Shown: positions 36,547 to 48,497 of the stretch, piece after piece
Layout of the letters: every line of letters begins with the position of its first letter
Numbering within the stretch: the stretch's first letter is position 1
Source of the DNA: Phaseolus vulgaris
Taxonomy: Eukaryota; Streptophyta; Magnoliopsida; Fabales; Fabaceae
Direction of reading: 5' to 3'
NCBI RefSeq assembly: GCF_000499845.2
Contig: NC_023756.2
Span: 1,345,962 to 1,409,961, forward strand
Length of the DNA stretch: 64,000 nt
The notes under the pieces: generated by a model
What the model was told of the DNA's origin: nothing
Seen by the model: the letters and a program-made list of their open reading frames with translations, nothing else
The model's database searches: none
Program-made: the position numbers and the translations under genes

Positions 36547-37261
36547 ATGATTATGATTTGAAGAATTTCTTATAGTGTTTATTCAGTATTCTTCTTTTTC
36601 TTAACTTACAAAGAAAAACTGAGGTAAGAAAAATTAACCTTATTCTAATTTTTAAATTTAAGATATTGATTTTGATGAGAGATACTTTGGTTAGTAAGGT
36701 ACTTTAATACTATATTTTAACTAATGAAATTTGAAGATGAATTTAGAGTGGTTTTACTACCTTATATTATATTGTTAAGTGGAGATATATTTTATTATCT
36801 TATGCAAATTTTATCTAGATCATACACCATTGTTGTATTCTTTATATATTTGAGATAAAATGAAGTATGAAAATTCAGTACTTTTCCCAAATTTTTAAGT
36901 TATAAGCTTCTATAAAATATTACATAACCAAAGGATTTCTTGATCAAGTGAAAAATTGGCAGAGAAAATTAGGATTTTTATTAAGAAAATATCTTTCAAT
37001 CAACAACTCCTCATTTATTATACTCAAGCCAAAAGTACCAAAGAATAGCATTCAAGCAAAAGAATTCAGTAGATAATTTTCTTTAATTATATAAAAAAAA
37101 AATTGCTCAAATTATCTTTTTTTTTATCTAAGAGAATGCTTATTTAAAAGTTTTATGAAATATATATTACATTTTAATTCATCACTTAATTTAAGGTGAC
37201 TCTTATTATAAATACATTATTGCATAATGTTAATGAATAAATGTTTGATATTTGGTGATTA

Positions 37262-37605
37262 AAAGAAAATCATTAACTAGAAACTAATTTTAGAGATAAA
37301 AATAATTATTTGTTATATTGAATAAAATAGATACTATTTTAGAGACTAAAAAAAATGTTGATATTTAAATTATTTTCTATTATTGATAAGTAATTAACTA
37401 TCAAGATTTTAGTTACCAATTATTTAAATTCTAAAAATTGGTACCTAAAAACTTAGTAGATATCAATTTAAAAACTATTTATCAATAATATAAACTAACT
37501 TAAATACAGAAAAAAAAAATTAGTCTTTAAAATAGTATCTAATTTAACTAATATAAAATCTAGTTATTTTCTTATTTAAAATTTGGTTTCTATTCAGTAG
37601 TAAAC
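37262..37605. mobile_element. Palindromic MITE, complete copy
   Basis: AGAAAATCATTAACTAGAAA at the left, through TTTTAGAGACTAAAAAAAAT, a TACCAATTATTTAAATTCTA centre and TTAGTCTTTAAAATAGTATC at the right, ending TTGGTTTCTATTCAG. Arms are mutual reverse complements with a few mismatches. Confidence 0.75.
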
Positions 37606-39302
37606 TCTTTTTATATAATCTCCTTCTAACTTTCTTACTTATTTTGTGTGGAAAATAATGATTATTTTTTTATGTTTTTAAGACATTAAGTATGCTAATT
37701 TTTTTATTCATATTTCTACAAAACAGATGAAGATAAACACTTTCTATTTGATGTTACAAGTGATGGGTAAGAAGTGATAAAGACTATAAATGAAGATAAG
37801 TCTAATTTGTGGGGTCAAGTACACTTTGTCATCACTTAAAAAAGTGAAATGAGAATAATTTAGATAATTATTTGATGAAGAATGAGCCTATATTGTCTTG
37901 GAAGATGTTATTCCCTCAAATAAGAAAAAAAAATTGTAAAAAAGTTATACAAAAATCTTATAGAAAAGACAAAAAATTCCACATGTTCATAACAAAGATA
38001 GGAGGGAGTAGTAAATAACAAAAAAAGCACCATCTATTACTATAAATTAAATATTTTTATAATAATTATATTATGGGTAATACCTATAAAAGTTATTGAC
38101 TAATTATTTTTAATTGACAATGTCTAATAACTAAATTCGCATTTGAATAAGAATTAAAAATACATTTCAGTGAGTTATATTACCATCTATTCTAGATAAT
38201 ACACTAATTAATAAATATTCAATGAATAAAATTTTAGTAAAAAATATCTTTAAATTTTCGACTCCTCTTATATTCTTTTTCAATTTAAATGGTTGTATTA
38301 GTTACTATTAACTATAGTTGGGGATTATATTTAGTAATATTATTGAAAAAATTATTGTTTTAAAATAAACACAAAAACCTATAAAGACTAATGCTTTAAA
38401 GGGATAAAGTTTTTTTTTTCATGAGAATTCTAAGTAAAGGTGAAAGTTTAATTCTATCTACTTGAGGAATTAAAAAAAAATACTTTTATTCATAATTGTA
38501 GTCTAATTTTGTAATCATTAGCATTGAAAACATTGGTAATTGACATTTTCATACCATTAGCCCACCCATATTAATAAAAATTTTGTTAGAATTATAAATG
38601 AGTGAAGGAAAAAAACTAAAATCAAGTTATCTATAAATTCTTTTTTAAAAAAAAAACTTAAGAGAATTTCTATAAATTAAGTTAGAATATATTTGGAAAA
38701 GTTTCTCATAAGAAAACAAAAATCTATCCATATACTAAAATTAACTTATTTAAGTTAATTTATAAATACATCTTTATATAACCTTTTTAAATTCTTATTT
38801 TTAATATGAGCATAAATTAATTTTAACTTATACATAAACTCATTTTATTCATAGCCAAATATACTTTTATACATAAATTACTTTTAACTTATAATTTTTT
38901 ATTTTACTTTTTCTTTTATAAAAAAGTGTTGAAGAAGAATTTTATTGAAACACATAATCTAATTTGTTTTTTTCCACACAAAAAATGGAGAAACTTTTCC
39001 ACTTCTCTTAACTCATCAACTTTCAAACTCAAATATTCCACACCACACATTTGACCATTGCACTCAATTTGACAACGAAATCATACTATTTTGGTTTTAA
39101 GTGAAAGAAATAATAAATATAGATAATGTAAATTATCACTTGTATATTTTATGCACCCAAGTTGAAAGAGGATAATTAGTTAATTTCTTATAAATTTATT
39201 TATTATTATTATTATAAAATCGTGTCATCTTACTATTTCACTTTAATATAACAAAAATTTGTCACTTATCCGTCCACATAATAAATATATAAATCAAAAT
39301 AA
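37606..39302. other. Gene-free AT-rich stretch
   Basis: AT-rich with no supported gene and no repeat I can assign. Confidence 0.6.
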
Positions 39303-39712
39303 AATCATTAAATAAAAATCAATTTTAATTTAAAAATAATAATTAGTTGATATAATGACTAAATTAGACATTATTTTGATTGTTGTTACTTAAGGTGTTA
39401 GTCTAACTGAGATCTTAAGTTACATAGTGATACCTAACATAAAAACTTTTATTTTAAAAAAAAAATAATAATAATAATTTTAGAGACTAAAAAAATATTG
39501 AATTCTAAATTAATTTCTATTATTAATAAATAATTTCTAAATTAGTATCTAATTAGGTATCAAAGTTTTAACTACCAATTAGATATCAATTTAAAAACCA
39601 TGTATCAATAATAAAAACTAATTTAAAAACAAATAATTGTTTTTCTAATTTAATCAACATAACAACTAATTATTTTTTATCTCTAAAATTAGTTTTTATT
39701 TAATATTTTTTT
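39303..39712. mobile_element. Palindromic MITE with a nested SINE-like insert
   Basis: AAATCATTAAATAAAAATCA starts the left arm and TTAGTTTTTATTTAATATTT ends the right arm. The left arm is broken at about 39378 and resumes at TTTTAGAGACTAAAAAAATA near 39478. Between them lies the short element at 39380-39470. Confidence 0.75.
39380..39470 (+). mobile_element. Short SINE-like element, copy 1
   Basis: Contains GGTGTTAGTCTAACTGAGAT and CATAGTGATACCTAACAT, and ends in ACTTTTATTTTA plus a run of A. Two other copies lie at 58131-58200 and 61741-61815, all on the plus strand. TAGTCTAACTGAG resembles a pol III A box, but no B box is evident. Confidence 0.65.
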
Positions 39713-40350
39713 TGAGTGCTCAAACAAATATCTAGGTCACAATTTCAAAAATCACAACTTCAAAATCACAATCAATTAACAAAATGTCTAGGTCACAATT
39801 TCAAAAACCACAAAAACACGTAAACAAGTATTTCTTTATGCACATAAATTTCAATTGCAGTTTATATGAACAAATACAATCCACTGGGAGAATTCATTGT
39901 CAGCAATATAAATAAAATTTGAATTTCCATCAACCATTGGAATTTTACACTTCAACACTAGCCATTTCAGCCAACATTCTGTGTATGTGTTTGGTTGTCA
40001 TGTGATATGAACTTATTGAAACACAAGACAGATTGCTACATCACTGAGCTATGTAGTTATATGCATTCATGTGAACTCTGATGAGTAAATTTTAGGTAGA
40101 ATAAGAGAAAATGAGAGAAGTTTAAATTACATGATATCAATATCTCAATAAATTACATTTTACAGGCGACTCAAGGAATAGCATCTCAAAATTAGTGTCT
40201 GCCTCAAAGAAAAGTTCACACCACACATGGTGATACAATTGAGACGTTCCTCCATCCCTCAAGTACGTTGCAAATCATCTTTCATTGTTATCAATGAACG
40301 TCAGGTGTTGTCTAATATCAGTCAAACCATGATAACATCCATACACTTCT
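39713..40350 (-). other. Kinase 3' UTR and downstream flank
   Basis: The part from about 40160 to 40350 is less AT-rich and continuous with the stop codon at 40351-40353, so it is probably 3' UTR. The boundary and polyadenylation site could not be fixed. Confidence 0.45.
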
Positions 40351-43300
40351 TCACTTCTCCACTTTGTTATTGATACTGCTCAACTGTTTCTCTAACTGCA
40401 AACCAGACAGAAGGTGAGTGAGACATCTTACACGATGACTTCACAGCTGAATTCCAAACACCAAATTTTCAGAAAGCAAATGTGTGAATAAGCTAATAAG
40501 CTAATCCATGATTGATCCTTGAGAGACTAAGAAACATCTTGGTAAGTAACATGCAGCTTTAGTAATAAATTAGTGCTTTCAAAATTTATGAATTATATGG
40601 TTGTAGGGACAAGTCTTGACACTAAAAAGGTAACAGTCTTGGTAGGTAAAATTATTAAATTTACTTTCCTTGGAACCCACTAGGTAAGTAGATGGATCGT
40701 GTACTAATCCCTACCTAGTAGGTGTTCCAATTACCTCCACACACCAAAGACTCAACATTTCCAGCATGGGAATAGAGGGTGGTGCGATAGTGACACAATA
40801 GCTCGCTAAGATAAATTCTAATATCATCTTAAAAAGTGAACTTTAAATCTAATTTAACTTCACAAAACCGACTTGATAGGTAAGATTTGCGCTCCACTTA
40901 TACTATATATTTGGTCATATCTCTAATCGATATGAAATCTTCAAATGGATTTTGAATTTTGATATTATTTTCCTAAGTCCCCCATCATGTAGTATGGGAT
41001 GCTTGGTTAAGTATTTAAGTGTTGGATTCTTCCCTTTAATAGCTTTTGATGATGCGTTCTCCAAGTTCTTGTTCTTGGGTACGGTGTCCCAAAAGAGGCT
41101 CCCCTCTCAGGGACGGTGTTATGATAATAAGGGATTGGGTATTATGGGAAGCCTAAGTCCCACATTGAGTAATAAGGGATGTTCGGTGGAGTATTTATGT
41201 GTTTGGTTCTTCCTTTTAAAAGCTAGCTTTTGATGGCTAGGTTGTCCAAGTGCTTGGGTACTTATCTTAATTACAATTTTAAGGTCCACCTGTGGAATTC
41301 TAATATCAATAAAACTAATATTTTTCAATTTCTAAACATTTACCTTTTGAATTACAATTTTTCACCCCATCCGAATTGCAATCACATTTCAAGGTCCAAA
41401 TGTCAGGAATTGCACAGTATAACTTCAATATGCTCTTAAACAGAGGCAACCAATTGTTCAAAGTGAACAATGATTATTACGGTTAATAAATTGTAAATTT
41501 AGAATTTACCTTGCAAAGGCAATGAATGAGTAAGGAATTTGAAAAGTATATTGAAGAAAAAACAAAAAAAATATGTGGTGTGACAGAGAAATGAAGAAAA
41601 AGTTCAAAAAATCATTTACATTTGTTGAGTTCAGATTGAAACTAAAACATGACAAACAAATAGTAGACGTAGGATTGAACCAAGATTAAAAAATACCTGA
41701 ACATTTTTCATCTTTTGTCTTTGTAATTCCTCAACAAGGCTTCCAATGCTGGCATAAGAGTTAAAAATAAGATGTACATTGAATTTAATTTTAAAGATCA
41801 AAGAATACAAAATTCAATTGTATCATGTACCTCTGTTGGAGTTGAATCACCTGAAAATGCAGATCCCTCTCCCTGGTTGTTGCAGGTACCTACAAGTTGT
41901 ACAAATATGAAATCATTTAACACAACAGTACGAAAATAGCAAACTAAAGCAAAATCAAAATGTTTCTTAACCCCACCCTTCTCAGCCAATTTTATAGAAG
42001 ACTAATTGTGTTGTCTTTGTGACTAATCATTGACTTGATTTTTAAATTCATATCCGAATTGTGTGAATCATGGTTTCAAAATTCAATGTATCAATTTCCT
42101 TCAATATTTTTTATGGGTCTAATGATGGGTTAAGAAGGTCTGCTATAGCAAGAGGAAAAAAGACAAGGATAAGGTTGGAAATAGGTTGTCAATGCAAACA
42201 GGTTTGAAGAACAGAAAACAATAGCAGTCAAACACTTTTTTTTGTTGGATATGTTAAGCTTATGTAAAACTGGAGTCAACAGAAGAAAGATGGCCATTTA
42301 TGCAGTTTGAATTTTTAGTACCAATGTACCATTAAACTTTACAAGAGTGGTTTGTGACTTGCTTGATTATGAAGTTGAAATATTGAATCATTATCATGTT
42401 ATAAGTATTATGTTATACAAGGTTGTTAAACTCAAGATTCTACCCAGGATAGGGAGGAGATGGAAACTCATTACTCAGAGATAGCAAGAAGGATTGTAAG
42501 ATCTTATGTCCTCACCTAAAATGCAACAGCAGGATATATTTACTTTATATGCTTAAATATTGTAGAGATCTTTATAGGTTAAAGTAGTATAATAGAAAAA
42601 AGAAATCCCATTCGTAAGACTGTTCAGAATGGAGTGCGCCAATTTTTGTTCAAGCCCAAAACCCACTCTAACCCAAATGACAAAAAAAACCCTAGTTTCA
42701 ATCTCATTTTCCTGCCTGCGAAAGGCCAAGACGGCTGCTGTGGCAAAATGATGAAGGTCAGACGGTTGCAAAAAAAAAGGAGAACCCAGAGATGAAGCAA
42801 AATCAGAAGGGATACATCACATGACAGTGTTTTAGAAAGGATTTTGGAAAGAACTCAATTCAGTTTTTCACCTCCTGACAGTGTTGTTCATGGAAGATCA
42901 AGATCCCAGCAATCCACCACATGCGAAGCTGTTTGGCACAAAAGATTGTGCAATTTCTTGATCTGACTTATAATTTTAACAATGGTGGTGTTATGCATAT
43001 ACATCATAATAGTTTTTTAAAGACCTCTTTATATTAAGTAAACTCTTATAAGATTCAACCAGTCAAGTCAATAATATAAACTAATAATTTACATAGACTC
43101 TCCAATTTGACAACCTTACAAGCGCTAATCATTTGGATAGTTTTGGGGTGGATGTTGCCACGAAGGGCATAGAAATTTTCCTTATGGGCATTTTAGTTTC
43201 CCAAGTTTCTATACTTTCTGCACATTCCCCTTGTATAATGCCTCTCATCATTAAAGAAAAAGTATGACGAGAAAAGTTTGTACCAGAGTAATTTACCTGC

Positions 43301-46300
43301 AAACTATCAACTGCCCCTGCCTCCACTGATTCTGCATTCTTACCTGTAACAAGTAAAACAATTAAAATTAAACAAACTGAATTGCCAGATTTTTTAAGGG
43401 GCAACACACACAGAAGCATTACCAGAAGATTGCTCTGCATACTTTATTAATTTTATAATCTCTTCCTGGCAAAACCCGTTGGAAAATAAGGTTATGCTAT
43501 ATACTTGTCAGTGTAAAAAAAATAGAAAACAAAGAAATGCTACAAAAGCATACCCTCTGCAAACCATTCTGTTGCAAGATGCACTGCAGTGATGGAAGAA
43601 TGGTGCCAGCCATGAAATTTTGATTTGGTGGACTGGTAGGACTAACAACTGGACCAGTAGCACTGTTTGAAGGACCCTAAATGAGTAAAAGAAATGGCAA
43701 TGGTTACAAAGCATTCAACCACAATTCACCTAAGTTCCATCTTTGATAATTAATGAAATCAAACATTCAAGCAGACAAATTCAACCACAATTTTATAGTA
43801 TCTCAAGTTAGCAAACGTACAATCTTTAGTAAATAGTACAGTTTGCTTATAATGATTCTAGCAGATCAAACCAGAAATTAATAAGATGCATAACTCAGAC
43901 ATACGATGGCACCATTTGAAGATTTACCATATACAGAAGAAAAATGCCAATAATGCAACAGTCCTTTACACAAACTCTTCAATGTAAGGTGAATTTCATG
44001 TCGGTCCCACAAAATAATGTTAATTAAGAAGTTACCACCCAAATGATTTAGTGGGTCCCACACTACTTTCACCCAATAATAAAGTGTCAATAAAACTGCT
44101 TTGCTAATCTCTACAAAAGAAATCTTCATTATGGATAAAAGCAAGCAGTAGGTAAATAAAAAGATCTGCCATTTGATACAGACCATTGGACTGAGATCAG
44201 CCGATGTGACCTTAAACCGCCCCCTACGCTGGACAAATGCTCCATCTGATGTGTCATCAACTGCACACAAAAAAAAAACAAAGAAAATTATATGCAAGTC
44301 ATTTCCCAATGCACTTATTTTGAGATAAAATAAAAATCTAACTGGCACAGGAGAAAGAAAATTATAAAGATTATCAAAATACCAAGCAGACTATCAAGAC
44401 ACTTACCCAATGGAAGGTTGTTGGTATCTCTCTTCTGTCGATATTGCAATGGACCACTGTGATTCCTCTCCGAAGAATACTTTGTTTGTAGGTAATCCCT
44501 TTTAAGAAAAACAGAACATATGATAGCACATTAATACTGCAAGCCAAATAAGCACCAGTAGTAAAGTAACAAGCTTTCAACATGTACAAAATTTTCATAA
44601 ATTTTCAATCCTAATGCAACCAGTGCAACTGCACAATTTTTTAAACAAAAATAAAAAATATAAGAGTGATAAAGGCAAGCACAAAAAAAAGTCAGAGACA
44701 TTGCGCAGCATGCGTAGCTACAACTTTTGCATATTTCAGTTTGCTCAAATCCTTTAAAAAAATTAATTTCCAAGAAAGTGATTGAGAATGAGAAGTTCTA
44801 GTAACAGGTCCAGAAGAAAATGGGGAAGAAAAATAATGAAGCAACAAACGATTGATGTAAAAAGGAAAAATTACCTGTCCCCATCAGTAGCAACCTTTTT
44901 GGGAAAAAGAAAATTATCAGGTAGCAAAGAACCACTCAAAAACCTTTTTTGCTGATTGTTGGCGTTTTGTTGTAATGAAGAACTTGGCCCAGAACTTTCA
45001 TTTCCATAATCATGATCCAGATCTCTTGGACTGTTGTTATTAACGTCATCCTCACACATATCAAAACATCCTCTGCATAATTTACACATAAATAAGATCA
45101 AATATTCTATAATGGAAAACGCATTTTTATTTACTCAACACTAACATAATTGTAGAAAATGCTAGGAATAATTTAAATTAGACACAAAAAGAAAACTGAG
45201 CCGATAATTCAAATATACATCCCATTTGCCACATCCAAAATTTCTCTTTAATTCTTAAATAGACAAAAAAAAAGCAATATAAACAAGTATAGCATTCTAT
45301 ATTTCTATAAATAAATGGAGAACTGAATCTAAAAGAACAGTATTGCATAAACTTCTACATACATCATATAGTAAGATTTAATGAAGAATTGATATGAGAA
45401 ATAAAGTGATAACACAGGCTCAGTTTGTACGTTATAACTTTTAAGTACTTTACCATAAATAGTTACTAAACAAAATAAAACGAACAACCTAATTTCTAAT
45501 ATACAACCAGCACTGCTTCAGCTTGAAATACAAGCTTCCACATAACTGGAAACATATATTATATCATAACCCAAATCTCAAACACATTGCTAACACTTCA
45601 AAATTCAAAAAAAAAAGTTGAAAGGGAAAGAACGGAGAAGATAAACATACTTAAGTGCTTGAAGAGGTTTACTAGGAAATGAAGCAAGCGATCCCTCCAA
45701 ATCCTGAATATTATTGAATCCATCCTAAAATAGGGCTATGATGTAAATCCAGTCCAGTATACTTAAAGAAAAGTCTATAGTTCAAAAAAACACAAGATAA
45801 AGTAAGCATTAGATCTTTTTTGGAAAATAACAGTACCTCCTTGTTCTGAGTGGGTGCACCATCTGAATGATTAGCTGTTACAGATGATAACCTCTCTGCA
45901 GGATCCCTGAAGTCATCCAATCTGTCTCTTTGCTTCTTATCCTTTTGTGGCTCATCTTCATTAGGTATGTCATCATCTTGAATCTGTTGACAACATAAAA
46001 ATGTTTTACAAGAAGATAACAATGTCCAGTATTGTTTAAGTTTGCCAACTAATTAAACTAAATAAATAACACAAAGTAGGAAGGTAAAAATACTTACAAG
46101 AGCAGCTTGACTTTTTAAATCTTCCAGGTTAAAATTCCAGGCACTGATTCCTCGAATATATTCTTTCTGTAAATGAAATAGTTGATCAAATGTAGCAGAT
46201 CCTTAGATTCTTAATTATTAATCCTTAAGGTCTAAATGAAGTATGGATACAGTACAACACAACACAGACACGATAATACAGTAAAGTGACATGATGAGAA

Positions 46301-48490
46301 ACTGTACTCATAAAATATCACCTTGCATAGACAGTGTCAGAAGCAAGCATTTAAATGCAGAACTTAAAATAAACCTACCTGAGATAACTGATCCTTATCC
46401 TCATAAAGAGCCTTGTTCTGCACCAATAAATCTGCCTCTTTAGCCTGGTACACAAGCAGGAGAAATGATAACAAAAACCCAAACAATTTATACATAAAAT
46501 AGAGGAATTTGCAAATGAACAGCAAACCTTCAGCGTTCTAAAACGATCTCCTAAAGGAGCAAGGCCCTCTAGAATGGTGCGAGATAGATATTTGCTAGCA
46601 CGTGCATGTCTAAAGAAGTGGTGCTTTAATAGCTTTTCTGAACTAGGACGCTTTTTTGGGTCTTTTACTAAGCAGGTGGCAACCAACTCCTTGAAAGCCT
46701 GAAAAGAGATGACGAAAATTTTAGATGTAAAATAAGAATACAAATAATATACGCTACAAACTACATAGTGCTTTAGTAAACACCACAAACCTTTGAAAAT
46801 CTCTTATCTCTTTCATAATCAAGACCTGGAGGGGCATTCTGTAAAGTCATAAGCAAAACCTGCATCCATAAAAATAAGTGAAAAAATTCAACCATGAGCT
46901 CACAGAAAGAGACATGCTATTACAAAGTGGACTTTAAGCCTAACTCAACCCCATAAAACTCATACATAATTGCAAATATTCGAAGACAAGAAAATTACTT
47001 TCATAGGTGGATACTTGGAAAACGGGGCATGACCATGAGCAAGTTCAAGTGCTGTTATACCAAATGACCATATATCTGCTCTGTTTATAGGAAAAAATAA
47101 AAATAGAGAACCCAGCAAAGTATAGGATATCAGGGAGCAAAACAGTGACAATAATAAAATTATTAATCATGCCTACAAGGGAAGAAAAAAATAGAAAGCA
47201 CTTACTTAAAATCATATCCATGTAATTGCTGCATGACTTCGGGAGCCATCCTGTGGAAATAAAGACAATTCACTGCTTCAACAATCATTCATATGATGGT
47301 AGCCAGATGAAGAACTACAATAAACGAGGTTTAATACCAGCAAGGTGTTCCAACAAAAGTGTTTCTTGAACGTTGCCTGTCTCCAGTATCAAACATACAT
47401 GCTGACACTCCAAAGTCAGCCAGTTTGACTGCACCATTAGAATCTAACAGAATATTCCCAGCCTGCATAGTTACAAATATTTAAAAATGGAGAAAAAGAA
47501 CAGAAAACCAACAAACATGAAGAAAAGGGAAAGAAAAAAACAAGAAATAGTTGTTAGGTTCAGCTACAGCTTTACAAGAACCATAAAAGAAGCAAACCAA
47601 AATCTCAGATTCAATGAATTAGTACCATTTAGTTTAAGATTAAGAAATATAGCTGTAAGATTCTCAATTTTCAATATCAGAAGGGTGCATAGGTTTTAAA
47701 AAATAAGAGGGCAGATATTTAAAGCATCACACCTTAACATCTCTATGTATGTGACCATGGGCATGAAGATAAACAAGAGCTTTGAGAACTTCATGCAATA
47801 AAGTAGCAATAACAGGCTCTTCAAACCCCTCAGGATAGGCAGACTTCATTATATGAAGGCAAGAACCCCCTGCCATGTATGGCATTACAACCCATAGATT
47901 GTGTCCAGCAGTAAAAGAGCAATGTGCCTGTAAAAGATTTGGATGATCAATCAAGCTCATGGTCTGTACCTCTCTTCGAATGCCATCCTGCATAATTTCC
48001 AGAACTATCAATAAGAATGTATCCAACATGACAGATATGGAATATAATCACATGGATGAATACACAAATAATTATCAATCAATGAATTAGAGATTGAATT
48101 GTTGAAATTATCCTTGTATTAAAGCAAATAATGCAACCCACGTGATTCAACAGACTTAAAGAGTGAACAACATAAATTAGCACCAAACAATGTAATGAAT
48201 AGTGATGGTTGAAATCATCCTTTCATAATTTCATAAGCCACTGAATTCAGTATGAAGTAACTAGCAGCACAATTTAAGTTTAATGCAAGTGATGTAAAAT
48301 ACGAAAATTTATATCTACATACCAGATCATTATTGCACTTCTCTAGATCGAGAACCTTGATTGCAACTATCTCGTTGAGAGGAACACAAAGAGCCCTGTA
48401 TACAGAGGCACTAACGCCTTCACCAACTTCTTCATATAACTTGTAATCTTCTGCATTAAGAGGGAATCTTTTTTCCAAAACATGCTCCAT
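40351..48490 (-). CDS. Ste20/GCK-type serine/threonine protein kinase
   Basis: Twenty coding exons on the minus strand: 48323-48490, 47733-47987, 47338-47462, 47206-47250, 46999-47080, 46791-46859, 46528-46698, 46379-46444, 46098-46166, 45837-45983, 45651-45724, 44875-45072, 44407-44498, 44184-44260, 43554-43676, 43423-43465, 43297-43343, 41831-41889, 41697-41748, 40351-40395. All are GT-AG and join in frame to 668 aa. Kinase domain, about residues 16-276: glycine loop GEGVSASV (23-30), VAIK lysine K45, E62, HRDVKAGNILL with catalytic D139, DFG at 157-159, and the Ste20 signature VGTPCWMAPEV. All key catalytic residues are present. The tail has the plant-family segment [18 protein letters not shown] (332-349), low-complexity acidic and serine-rich linkers and a C-terminal coiled coil (about 620-668). 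It resembles the Arabidopsis At5g14720/At4g24100 group (about 670-710 aa) and is often labelled BLUS1-like. Substrate is not deducible. Confidence 0.94.
40690..40940 (-). mobile_element. LTR-retroelement fragment
   Basis: Read on the minus strand it contains GTCGGTTTTGTGAAGTTAAA, then TTTAAAGTTCACTTTTTAAG and an internal-like region with TGTGTCACTATCGCACCACC. This parallels the LTR-to-internal order of the TRIM family, but with different sequence. Confidence 0.55.
40972..41261. mobile_element. Two ~110-bp direct repeats, miniature LTR element or duplication
   Basis: CCTAAGTCCC opens copies at 40972 and 41152 (offset 180 bp). Both run through GTATTTA-AGTGTT/TGTGTT, TTCTTCC, AGCTTTTGATG, CCAAG and CTTGGGTAC, and end at 41082 and 41261. 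About 70 bp separates them. Confidence 0.6.
42553..42810. other. Unusual sequence island in kinase intron 17
   Basis: This part of the 1.4-kb intron (41890-43296) is less AT-rich. It carries AAACCCTAG, AGCCCAAAACCCAC and CCTGCCTGCGAAAGGCC, which resemble a plant promoter or leader. An open frame at 42553-42771 (minus) has no domain. It may be an insertion; origin unknown. Confidence 0.35.
46921..46965 (-). mobile_element. 45-bp TRIM LTR scrap in kinase intron 5
   Basis: On the minus strand it reads GAGTTTTATGGGGTTGAGTT followed by AGGCTTAAAGTCCACTTTG, matching positions 36323-36367 of the TRIM 5' LTR. It sits between coding exons 5 and 6 without touching splice sites. Confidence 0.7.
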
Positions 48491-48497
48491 TTTTCTT

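Larger units (their letters stand above)
33791..37261. other. Gene-free AT-rich stretch with TE remnants
   Basis: Apart from the MITE half at 34520-34672 and the TRIM at 36251-36546, I see only AT-rich DNA. Tracts such as 34861-35060 and 35640-35980 are less AT-biased but have no sustained frame or splice pattern. Confidence 0.55.
40396..41696 (-). other. Last intron of the kinase, rich in retroelement scraps
   Basis: Separates a 14-codon final exon from the rest of the gene. It holds an LTR-like fragment at about 40690-40940 (minus strand) and two direct repeats at 40972-41082 and 41152-41261. The small open frames here are repeat-derived. Confidence 0.7.
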
